DNA of 64,000 nt from Nocardia mexicana NBRC 108244. GTDB lineage: Bacteria > Actinomycetota > Actinomycetes > Mycobacteriales > Mycobacteriaceae. Position 1 is the stretch's first letter. Each line of letters starts with the position of its first letter. The position numbers were made by a program, and so were the translations under genes. Below, one piece after another: positions 50,497 through 57,770 of this stretch. The stretch is taken from contig NZ_BDBV01000065.1 of assembly GCF_001613165.1 (NCBI RefSeq), positions 44,074 to 108,073 on the forward strand, given 5' to 3'. Below the pieces are notes generated by a model, which had not been told where the DNA came from, did not search any database, and was given only the letters and a program-made list of their open reading frames with translations.

Positions 50497-52200
50497 TCAC
50501 GCGACGACCGGATCCGGCTCGACCGGATCGTCACCCGGCCGGGCCGAATCACCACCTGCGCTCTGCTCCAGCAAGTGATCGAGGCCGGTCCGGTTCGAAA
50601 CCACCACGAGCTGATTTCCCGCCTCCAGCAGGGTCTCCTGGTCCGGCTGCCACTCCAGTTCGGCGCCGACGACCGGCTGCAGGGCCAGCACCCGGGTGTG
50701 GACGGGCAGGCCCGCGGTCCGGATCGGCTTGCCGACCAGCGACGACCCCGCCTCCACCGGAACCTCGGCGACCATCAGCGTGCCGCCGTTGATCGATAGC
50801 GTCGCGATCACGCGGCGCTCGGCCATGGCCGCGGCGAAACCCTCCGCCGCGAGCTGAAAGACGCTGCGCACCAGGACCGATCCCCCGAGGCTACGCTCGA
50901 CCCGCTGGGCCAGGTCGTCGTCGGACAGGCGCAGCACCACCTGCAGGTCCTCGCGATGGGCCTGGTGGTAGGACTGGCCGAGCAGCGCGGCCTCGAGATT
51001 GACCGCATCGCTGCTGGTGACCAGCACCAGTGCCCGCGCCCGCGACACCCCGGCCGCCTCCAGCGTGTCCTCCCAGGTGGCCTGGCCGATCACCACCGGC
51101 ACACCCAGCGTGCGCGCCAGCGCGATACCGCGCGCGTTCTCGTCGTAGTCCAAGCCGACCACGCGCACACCGAGATCGCAGAGCTGCTCCAGCACGCGCA
51201 TACCGACATTGCCCAGCCCGGCCACCACCACGTGGTCGTTGAAATCCGAAGGCTCCGGCCCGATCTGCTCCGACAGCTGGGCGCGCAGCACCCCGCCCAC
51301 CACCATCGCGGTGACGACCGGCGTCAGGGCGAGACCGATGAACACGACTCCGACCTGCAACACCTTGAAGATCGGCTCGCGGTCGCGCTCCGGCTGCGCC
51401 GCACCCGCGGCATCCAGCAGCGTCTCGTATACGGCATCGCCCCAGGCGTTTCCGAACACCACCATCAACCCGCAGCCCAGCACGACCAAGGTCAGCATGG
51501 CCAGCATGAGCCGAATCAGATTGTTGCGGAACAGATATCGGAACCGCAGCAACCATCGCCTGCGCCCGTTCGGCAGATACGGCGCCCGCCCGGCCAGCGC
51601 CAGTGCCCGGGAATCGCTGCGCGTCGACGCCAGCATGCGAATATCCCCCGACGGCGATTCCGCCAGCCCGCACACCACCGTTCCGTCCGGCATGCCGGAG
51701 GGTCCCGTGACATACAGCGTTCGTTCGCCCAGCCGCAGGTAGTCCAGGGCCTTCTCGCCCAGCGCGGCCGCGATGAACGACGGTGCGGCCATCTCGGAAA
51801 TCGACAGCACCACGCAGTCCGCGAACAGGGTGCGGATACGGAAACCCAAGCCGGTGTTGAACATTCGGATCACCAGCCGAATATCGGGGTTGATCTCGTA
51901 CGCCCGCAGCGCGGCGTGGAAGTTCTCCACATCCGCCTGATCGACCAGCGCCAGTGCCCGCGCCTCGGCGACGCCGGCCACCCGCAGTGTCTCCTCGTCC
52001 AGCCTTTCCGCGCACAGCACGCGTACCCGCTCCAGCCGCTCCAGCTGCGGAACGTAACCACCCCGGCGGTTCGGGATCACGACGGTCACCACGGCATCGG
52101 CGAACCGGTCGACCAGCTGCGCTGCCAGCTGATACACCAACGGATTATCCCCGCAGACAACAAAACTCGGGGAGTGCTCCCCCACCTCAACGCCTGTCAC
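50497..52200 (-). CDS. Membrane protein with two TrkA-N/RCK domains around a two-helix segment
   Basis: The 567-residue protein starts with a Rossmann-like domain (SFVVCGDNPLVYQLAAQLV, then RVLCAERLDEETLRVAGV). A two-helix membrane region (about residues 217-325) follows: LIRLMLAMLTLVVLGCGLMVVFG, then VLQVGVVFIGLALTPVVTAMVVGG. After this comes a second RCK domain (HVVVAGLGNVGMRVLEQLCDLGVRVVGLD) with a TrkA-C-like end (LDHLLEQ). Such soluble parts bind NAD or nucleotides and gate K+ channels. Between the helices there is no T-x-G-Y-G selectivity filter; the segment reads GNAWGDAVYETLLDAAG. It may be a non-selective or regulatory homologue, as in CASTOR/POLLUX-like or BK-like RCK proteins. Confidence 0.8.
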   Translation of the reverse strand: MTGVEVGEHSPSFVVCGDNPLVYQLAAQLVDRFADAVVTVVIPNRRGGYVPQLERLERVRVLCAERLDEETLRVAGVAEARALALVDQADVENFHAALRAYEINPDIRLVIRMFNTGLGFRIRTLFADCVVLSISEMAAPSFIAAALGEKALDYLRLGERTLYVTGPSGMPDGTVVCGLAESPSGDIRMLASTRSDSRALALAGRAPYLPNGRRRWLLRFRYLFRNNLIRLMLAMLTLVVLGCGLMVVFGNAWGDAVYETLLDAAGAAQPERDREPIFKVLQVGVVFIGLALTPVVTAMVVGGVLRAQLSEQIGPEPSDFNDHVVVAGLGNVGMRVLEQLCDLGVRVVGLDYDENARGIALARTLGVPVVIGQATWEDTLEAAGVSRARALVLVTSSDAVNLEAALLGQSYHQAHREDLQVVLRLSDDDLAQRVERSLGGSVLVRSVFQLAAEGFAAAMAERRVIATLSINGGTLMVAEVPVEAGSSLVGKPIRTAGLPVHTRVLALQPVVGAELEWQPDQETLLEAGNQLVVVSNRTGLDHLLEQSAGGDSARPGDDPVEPDPVVA

Positions 52201-52254
52201 ACTGGAATGCTAGAGCGAATCACCAGCACACGACCAGCTTTGCGGGCCTACAGA

Positions 52255-52887
52255 TCACGCACTGACCGCGCCGATGATCACCCGGCGCAGCACGCGGATC
52301 ACATCGTCGAGGGGCGGGCGCGGCTCCGCACCGCTCCAGGCGTCGACCACATAGTTGACCGCACCGATGATCGCCAGCACCCGCATCTCGTAATCGCCGG
52401 GCGGGATTTCTCCCTGTAGCGCAGCATCTTCGGCCGCGCTCGCCAGCAGCGAACCCCAGGCGCGGCGTAATTCCAGCCGGAATTTTTCCACCGTGGGCCC
52501 CGCACCGACCACTTCGACCAACGCGACACGCGCCTTACGCGGATCCCGCCCGATCGATTCGACGTAGGCGCGCACGGCCGCGTCGATGATCTCGACCGCG
52601 TTCCGATCGGATTGCTCGGCCAGCGCCGCGGCCACCGCTTCCCGCGATTGCCGGTCGATCTGTTCATAGAGCTCCAGTAGCAGCGATTCGCGCCCGGTGA
52701 ACTCCTCGTAGAACTGTCGTGAGGAGAGTCCGGCATCTTTGCAGATGGCGCCGACCGAACTATTTCCATAGCCGTCGCGTGCGAACACCGTCAGCCCGGA
52801 CTCCAGAAAACGCGCACGTCGCTGCCGCTGCCGGTCTTCTACGGGCTGCCCGGCGTACATCCTGCCCGCGTTCGTTTCCTGTGACAT
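52255..52887 (-). CDS. TetR-family transcriptional regulator
   Basis: The 210-residue protein has the TetR DNA-binding helices (LTVFARDGYGNSSVGAICKDAGLSSRQFYEEF) at about residues 30-65 and a helical ligand domain. No cognate target is directly adjacent: the next gene on the same strand is the RCK membrane protein, 54 bases downstream, which could be co-transcribed. ATG 52887 was preferred over a TTG at 52899. A strong hairpin lies 18 bases upstream of this ATG. Confidence 0.88.
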   Translation of the reverse strand: MSQETNAGRMYAGQPVEDRQRQRRARFLESGLTVFARDGYGNSSVGAICKDAGLSSRQFYEEFTGRESLLLELYEQIDRQSREAVAAALAEQSDRNAVEIIDAAVRAYVESIGRDPRKARVALVEVVGAGPTVEKFRLELRRAWGSLLASAAEDAALQGEIPPGDYEMRVLAIIGAVNYVVDAWSGAEPRPPLDDVIRVLRRVIIGAVSA

Positions 52888-52904
52888 CGCGCCAGACAAT
52901 ACCT

Positions 52905-52939
52905 AAGCGCCCGATCCACAAGGTAAGGATCGGGCGCTT
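52905..52939. repeat. 13-bp perfect inverted repeat before TetR gene
   Basis: AAGCGCCCGATCC (52905-52917) and GGATCGGGCGCTT (52927-52939) enclose a 9-base loop. It lies 18 bases before the TetR ATG. It looks like a terminator stem without a long T-run. In this place it could act as an attenuator or as an operator. Confidence 0.6.
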
Positions 52940-53056
52940 CGTTAACTGGACGAATTCCGATAACGATAGCTGAAAGTTGTCTACCGGACTTGTATCGATT
53001 TCGCGACGCGCCCGGCGGTAGATATCCAATTGTCGGCCGGACGCAGACCAGAACGG

Positions 53057-53092
53057 CGAGGGCCCAACCCCCTCATCCGGATCAGGCCCTCG
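53057..53092. terminator. Possible terminator of the HAD/Liv operon
   Basis: CGAGGGCC (53057-53064) and GGCCCTCG (53085-53092) are complements with a 20-base loop, about 140 bases after the HAD gene stop on the minus strand. Confidence 0.4.
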
Positions 53093-53231
53093 CTGCCACC
53101 GCCGGTGAGTCGAGCTCCGAAACGGAGTTACCAGCGGTTTGCCTGTCCACCCTGGACGATACTCACCGCCGGGCGATTTCGCGACATTTTGAAGGAGGTT
53201 TCTAGAAGTATTTCTTGTTACTCGCGCGTTT

Positions 53232-54017
53232 TCACTTCGAGAACTCCACATGCAGCAGAGCGGGCAAGTCGGCCACGGAATCGAGGACGTGATTCGGCTT
53301 CCCCGGAGCGTCGTCGAGCACGGCCTGCCGGAATTTCCCGGTTCGCACCAGCGCCCCGGTCATCCCGGCCTGCTGGGCCGCCAGCACATCCGAGTGCAGA
53401 TCGTCGCCGATCATCAGCAGCTGCTCCGGGCGCAGGCCCAGCAGCTCGGCACAGGCGTGGAAGCCGGTCGCAGAGGGCTTGCCGATCACCGTGATTCGCG
53501 ATCGCCCGGCCGCCTCGAGACCCGGCAGATACGCCCCGGTGTCGATCCGCAGGCCGTCGTCCGTCGCCCAGGTCATGCCGCCCTGCATGGCGATCACGGG
53601 CACGCCGTCCAGCATCGCCTCGACCACCGCACTCAGGGCCCGGTGGGTGAATTCGGCGCCGGCGCCGCCGATGACGATGACGTCCGGATGTTCCGCGTCC
53701 AGGGTCAGCCCGCCGAGGTCCTCATCGATATCGCCGTGATTGAGCACCCAGACGCGCGCGTCCGGATGGTGGCGGTGCAGGTATTCGACGGTGAGCCGCG
53801 CGGCCGTGACAATTTCCGACCGGTCCACCGAAATCCCTGCGGCACAGAGCCTTTCGGAGATCTCCGCGCAGGTGGCCGAGGTGGTGTTGGTGAGAAAGGC
53901 CCGGCGCAGCCCGGCCTCGCGCAGACAGCGCACGGCCTCGGCGGCGCCGGGAAGCGCCCGCCACGAGGTCACCAGCACGCCGTCGATGTCGTACAGCACG
54001 CCCTGGATGCCGGACAT
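53232..54017 (-). CDS. HAD-superfamily phosphatase, subfamily IIA (LHPP-like)
   Basis: The protein starts GVLYDIDGVLVTSWRALPGA, which holds the DxDG catalytic motif I (nucleophile and acid Asp). FLTNTTSAT is motif II with its Thr, VIGKPSATGF contains the motif III Lys, and LMIGDDLHSDVLAAQQAG is the motif IV Mg-binding pair. The order is that of NagD-like HAD-IIA phosphatases (p-nitrophenylphosphatase/LHPP). It removes phosphate from a small molecule. It lies 38 bases after the AhpD-type gene on the same strand and may be the last gene of the Liv/LLM operon. Length is 261 residues. Confidence 0.9.
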   Translation of the reverse strand: MSGIQGVLYDIDGVLVTSWRALPGAAEAVRCLREAGLRRAFLTNTTSATCAEISERLCAAGISVDRSEIVTAARLTVEYLHRHHPDARVWVLNHGDIDEDLGGLTLDAEHPDVIVIGGAGAEFTHRALSAVVEAMLDGVPVIAMQGGMTWATDDGLRIDTGAYLPGLEAAGRSRITVIGKPSATGFHACAELLGLRPEQLLMIGDDLHSDVLAAQQAGMTGALVRTGKFRQAVLDDAPGKPNHVLDSVADLPALLHVEFSK

Positions 54018-54055
54018 ACCTCCACACTACCGGCCAAGATCGCGCCGCAGCGGCG

Positions 54056-54676
54056 TCAAGCCTCCTCGGGTATCTCCGGCTCGCCCAGGGTGAGCATCAG
54101 GCGATTGGCCCACGAGAACGATGCCGTGGCGAGCACCAAGTCGTGAATCTCGTTGTCCGCGAGTCCTTGTGCACGCAGCCTTTCCACATGCGACCGGGTC
54201 GCGCGCGGCGGATTGGCGGCCAGGGCGTCGGCGAAGTCGATGATCGCGTTCCAGCGCTCGTCGAGGCGGACCCCGTTCCCCTCGTCGAGCAGCCGCTGCA
54301 CGTCGTCGCCGCGTTTGGACAGTCCCGTGGTCAGCCGGGAATGCACCGAGGCGCAGTAGACGCAGCCGTTGTGGCGGGAGGTGACCGTGGCGGCCAGCTC
54401 GCGTTCGGCCCGCGGCAGCTCACCGTCGCGACCGTAGAAGATCTCCTTGTCGTTGGCGCTGCGCTCGGCCAGCACCGCCGCGTTGAGCGCCAATACCCGG
54501 AAGTACGGGCCGATGCCGCGGTCACCCGCCAGCAGCGGGCGCTGGGTGTCGTCGGCGTCGGCCAGGCGGACCGGTTCCACCCACGGAACCCAGTCGAGTC
54601 GTCGCTGGGTGAATTCTGTGGCGCGCCAATCGCTTTCGACGCTGCGCACCTCGCTGCCGAGTCGTGTCTCACTCAT
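54056..54676 (-). CDS. AhpD-like alkylhydroperoxidase domain protein (Avi_7169 type)
   Basis: The 206-residue protein contains ATVTSRHNGCVYCASVHSRL, with the CxxC...H redox motif of AhpD. The N-terminal half (LDWVPWVEPVRLADADDTQRP) and C-terminal FSWANRLMLTLGEPE match the Avi_7169 family (TIGR04030). This family is known to occur beside the Avi_7170 family and a KPN_01858-type LLM protein, and all three are present here. It overlaps the preceding gene by 8 bases. It may reduce a peroxide formed by the monooxygenase. Confidence 0.88.
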   Translation of the reverse strand: MSETRLGSEVRSVESDWRATEFTQRRLDWVPWVEPVRLADADDTQRPLLAGDRGIGPYFRVLALNAAVLAERSANDKEIFYGRDGELPRAERELAATVTSRHNGCVYCASVHSRLTTGLSKRGDDVQRLLDEGNGVRLDERWNAIIDFADALAANPPRATRSHVERLRAQGLADNEIHDLVLATASFSWANRLMLTLGEPEIPEEA

Positions 54677-55115
54677 CTGCCGCTCCGATCACGCCGAGCC
54701 CGGCCAGCAGCCGGGCCTGATAGTGCACGTAACCGATCAGCTGCGACACCGTCACGATGTCCCGATCCGAGAGCCCGACGGCCGCCAGGGCGTCGATATC
54801 CGCGCGGCCGAGGGATGCGGGCACCTCGGTGACCCGGGCCGCGTGCCGCAGCACCGCGGCGAGCACCGGGTCGCCGGGATCCGGACGGCCGCCCTGCGCG
54901 GCATAGTGGGCGGCGAGTTCGGGCGCACCGGCCAATTCGGCCACCGCCACGGCGGTCGCGATCAGGCGATCCCGCCCGACCGCGGCGGTCGCGGGTCCGT
55001 CCAGCAGCGCGTCGTACACACCTTGGGTGTGCGCGAACACCGCCGGGCGTGCACGACGCACCTCCCGCACCGCCTCGGCGCGCTCACCGAGGACGGCATC
55101 GATCACATCGGTCAC
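54669..55115 (-). CDS. CMD domain protein (Avi_7170 type), Cys-less
   Basis: The 148-residue protein is the partner of the AhpD-like gene that follows it. Visible elements are DRLIATAVAVAELAGAPELAAHYA and LSDRDIVTVSQLIGYVHYQARLLAGLGVI, which fit the TIGR04029 CMD family. It contains no cysteine at all, so it lacks the AhpD CxxC pair and cannot be a thiol peroxidase itself. It is shorter than the usual members of about 180 residues. It lies 36 bases after the LLM gene and overlaps the next gene by 8 bases. Confidence 0.8.
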   Translation of the reverse strand: MTDVIDAVLGERAEAVREVRRARPAVFAHTQGVYDALLDGPATAAVGRDRLIATAVAVAELAGAPELAAHYAAQGGRPDPGDPVLAAVLRHAARVTEVPASLGRADIDALAAVGLSDRDIVTVSQLIGYVHYQARLLAGLGVIGAADE

Positions 55116-55151
55116 GGCAATACCTCTCTGTCACACTCTATTTCGCCCCGC

Positions 55152-56159
55152 TCAGGCATGCGGTGACCAGCCCAGTTGCGGTGCAACCTTGCTCGCGATC
55201 AGCTCGATCGATCGCAGGACGGCCTCGTGTCCCGGCGTGGCCGGATAGACCTGCACGACGACATCGGTGGACCCGGCCAGAGCGGTGTCGGACGACATGC
55301 GTTCGACGACATCGTCCGGGGTGCCGATATACGAGTCGCGCAGCGCCTCGGCCACGGTCCGCGCCGGATCGGGTCCGCCGCTGCGGCGCAGGTGCGCGAG
55401 ATAGCGTTCGGTGCTCCGCTCGGCGAGCGCGACGGCTTCGGCCCGATTGTCGGCGACGAACACGCTGCGGGAGGCGCCGATTCGCGGTGGCACGCCCGCG
55501 GGAAGCGCCGCGTGGTACGCGTCCAGCAACGGCTCCTGAACCTCCCACAGGGCCGCCTCCGGCGCCACCGGATCGCGGGGCTGCGTTCGCGACAACAGCA
55601 GGCCGTCACCCGCCGTGCCCGCACGGTGCGCGCCCGAAGCGGAGAATGTGGCCTGCCACAGGCGTTTCCGCAATCCGTCCCCGGGCGGATTCAGTGTCCT
55701 TTCCCCGACCAGCGGGGCGCCGCCCAAGGCGGCGTTCACCCGGGCCAGCTTGTCGGCATACACCCGCTGCCGGTCCGCCCCCGCCACCTCGAAGAGCTCG
55801 AAGGCATGCGCGGAACCGCCTGCGCCGAAACCCAATTCGAAGCGACCCCCGGACAGCACATCCAGTACCGCGGCGTCCTCGGCCACTCGGACCGGATCCT
55901 CCAGCGCCAGCGTGACGATGCCGGTGGCGAACCGGATCCGCGTCGTGCGGGCGGCCGCGTGCGCCAGGAATACGAACGGCGATGGGAGCCCGCCCTCGTC
56001 CGCGTCGAGGTGGTGCTGGGCGACCCAGGCCACGTCGTAGCCGAGCCGTTCGGCGAGTTCGATCTGCTCCAGCGCCTCCCGGTACACGGTCGCCGCATCC
56101 TCGTGCGGCCCGCTGCGCACCAACCGGGTGAACAGGCCGAGCCTCTTGGTCATCGTCAT
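55152..56159 (-). CDS. FMN-dependent luciferase-like monooxygenase (KPN_01858 type)
   Basis: The protein shows LLM barrel elements: RLGLFTRLVRSGPHEDAATVY, VAWVAQHHLDADEGGLPSP, RTTRIRFATGIVTL and VLSGGRFELGFGAGGS. The N-terminus and AQHHLDADEGGLPSPFVFLAHAA fit the TIGR04027/KPN_01858 family. These FMN monooxygenases are genetically tied to CMD genes of the Avi_7169/7170 families; the substrate is unknown. The ATG overlaps the LivF stop (ATGA). Length is 335 residues. An oxidised or sulfur-containing compound brought in by the adjacent Liv importer is a reasonable substrate inference. Confidence 0.9.
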   Translation of the reverse strand: MTMTKRLGLFTRLVRSGPHEDAATVYREALEQIELAERLGYDVAWVAQHHLDADEGGLPSPFVFLAHAAARTTRIRFATGIVTLALEDPVRVAEDAAVLDVLSGGRFELGFGAGGSAHAFELFEVAGADRQRVYADKLARVNAALGGAPLVGERTLNPPGDGLRKRLWQATFSASGAHRAGTAGDGLLLSRTQPRDPVAPEAALWEVQEPLLDAYHAALPAGVPPRIGASRSVFVADNRAEAVALAERSTERYLAHLRRSGGPDPARTVAEALRDSYIGTPDDVVERMSSDTALAGSTDVVVQVYPATPGHEAVLRSIELIASKVAPQLGWSPHA

Positions 56160-56902
56160 TGCGCCACCTTTCCGAGATACGCATCGCGCACCGCCGGATC
56201 GTCGATCAGATCTTCCGCGGCGCCGCGCAGCACGATCTCGCCGCCGCGCAGCACGTTCGCGGTGTGGGCGATGGTCAGCGCCAACTCGGCCTGCTGTTCG
56301 ACGATCAGGATCGCCAGCCCCAGATCGCGGTTGAGCCGGGCGATTTCGTCGAGCACACGATCGACGAACAGCGGCGACAGGCCCATCGTCGGCTCGTCCA
56401 TGCAGATCAACCGGGGCCTGCTCATGAGCGCCCGGGCGAAGGCCAGCATCTGTTGCTCGCCGCCCGACAGGGTGCCCGCCGCCTGCCCGCGCCGCTGCGC
56501 CAGCCGCGGAAAGTGCTCGAACAGTTCCGCCGCCCGCGCCGCCAGCACGGCGCGGCGTTCCTTGCGGATGTAGCCGCCCACATAGAGGTTTTCCTCGACG
56601 GTCATCGCCGCAAACACCCGCCGCGCCTCGGGGACCGACGCGAGCCCGGCCGCGATTCGGGCCGCGGGTGGCGCGCCGGTCACGTCCCGGCCGTCGATGC
56701 GCACCGTGCCCGAGGTCGGACGCAGCAGGCCCAGCGCGGTCTTCATCGTCGTCGACTTGCCGGACGCGTTGCCGCCCAGCAGCGAGACGATCTCACCGGG
56801 CCGAATCCGCAGCGATACCTCGTTCAATGCCCGCGATGGCCCGTAATGAACTGTCACGCCGTCGAATTCGAGAATCGGCAGGGCATCGTCAGACGGTGAC
56901 AT
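56156..56902 (-). CDS. livF: Branched-chain amino acid-type ABC transporter ATPase (LivF)
   Basis: The 248-residue ATPase has Walker A GGNASGKSTTMK, an unusual A in place of G at position four, signature LSGGEQQMLAFARALM, and Walker B LICMDEPTMGLSPLFV. The TMGLSP sequence marks LivF. Together with LivG it drives a Liv-type importer. It follows livG with a 14-base overlap and precedes the LLM gene with a 4-base overlap. Confidence 0.93.
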   Translation of the reverse strand: MSPSDDALPILEFDGVTVHYGPSRALNEVSLRIRPGEIVSLLGGNASGKSTTMKTALGLLRPTSGTVRIDGRDVTGAPPAARIAAGLASVPEARRVFAAMTVEENLYVGGYIRKERRAVLAARAAELFEHFPRLAQRRGQAAGTLSGGEQQMLAFARALMSRPRLICMDEPTMGLSPLFVDRVLDEIARLNRDLGLAILIVEQQAELALTIAHTANVLRGGEIVLRGAAEDLIDDPAVRDAYLGKVAQ

Positions 56903-57770
56903 TCGGCACCGCCTCCCGTGTCGCCGCCCGGCGGCGGCCCAGGTATGCCTCGATCACCTTGGGGTCGTCGAGCACCTCCTCGGGGGTTCCCGCGGCGATG
57001 ATGCGTCCCTCATCGAGCACCAGCACCCGGTCCGACAGTTCGTGTACCAGATCCATCTTGTGTTCCACCAGCACCACCGTGGCGCCCTGCTCCTTCAATC
57101 GCGCCAGCTGCCTGCCGATCTCGGCGGTCTCGGTCTGATTCATTCCGGCCGCCGGTTCGTCGAGCAACAGCAGCGCCGGTTCCAGCGCCAGCGCCCGCGC
57201 GATCTCCGTGCGCCGCCGATTGGCATAGGACAGGGTGTGGGTCGGATGCTCGGCACGTGGGGTCAGCCGATCGCCGAACCGGGCCAGCTGCGCATCGATG
57301 CGTGCCTGCGCGTCCCGGCGTTCGGCCCGCACCCGCGGCGTCGGCACCAGGGCCACCGCGACCTCCGCGAGCAGCGCCGCCCAGCGCAGCACCGGGTAGC
57401 GGGTCAGCGATCGGAGCGGACGCGTCGCGCGCAGCGTGGTGTGCAGGCCGATATCGACGTTGTCGCGCACACTCAGGTTGCCGAATACCCGGCCGTTCTG
57501 GAAGGTCCGCGCGATACCCGCGGCCGCGGCGGCCTCCGGGCTGCCGTGCCGAATGCGCCTGCCGTGCACCAGGATATCGCCGGAATCGGGCTTCAGGATG
57601 CCCGAGATCAGGTTGATCGTGGTGCTCTTGCCGGACCCGTTCGGTCCGATGACGGAGACGAATTCGCCGGGGGCGACCGAGAAGTCGATGCCGTCGACGG
57701 CATGGACGCCACCGAACGAGCGGCGCAGTCCGGATACCGTCAGCACCGAATCATGCTGTGACAGGGACAC
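56889..57770 (-). CDS. livG: Branched-chain amino acid-type ABC transporter ATPase (LivG)
   Basis: The 293-residue ATPase has Walker A GPNGSGKSTTIN, the LivG-specific ARTFQNGRVFGNLSVRDNV, a signature in LSYANRRRTEIARAL (LivG form) and Walker B LLLDEPAAGMNQTE. It also has a C-terminal EAYLGRR. Its start overlaps the end of the fused permease gene by 20 bases. It is one of the two motor subunits of the importer. Confidence 0.93.
   Translation of the reverse strand: MSLSQHDSVLTVSGLRRSFGGVHAVDGIDFSVAPGEFVSVIGPNGSGKSTTINLISGILKPDSGDILVHGRRIRHGSPEAAAAAGIARTFQNGRVFGNLSVRDNVDIGLHTTLRATRPLRSLTRYPVLRWAALLAEVAVALVPTPRVRAERRDAQARIDAQLARFGDRLTPRAEHPTHTLSYANRRRTEIARALALEPALLLLDEPAAGMNQTETAEIGRQLARLKEQGATVVLVEHKMDLVHELSDRVLVLDEGRIIAAGTPEEVLDDPKVIEAYLGRRRAATREAVPNVTV

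Larger units (their letters stand above)
52888..53231. other. Intergenic region upstream of TetR gene
   Basis: About 344 bases contain no supported gene. They hold two hairpins: a 13-bp inverted repeat at 52905-52939 and an 8-bp one at 53057-53092. The second may be the terminator of the leftward HAD gene ending at 53232. The sequence between them is AT-richer than the surroundings. Confidence 0.5.

Noticed and set aside
53012..53220. tRNA or small RNA between TetR and HAD genes
   Set aside because: No cloverleaf, anticodon arm or T-loop sequence could be placed; only two simple hairpins are visible.
52760..53251. Minus-strand open frame extending the TetR upstream region
   Set aside because: Overlaps the TetR gene, has no family pattern, and crosses two hairpins.
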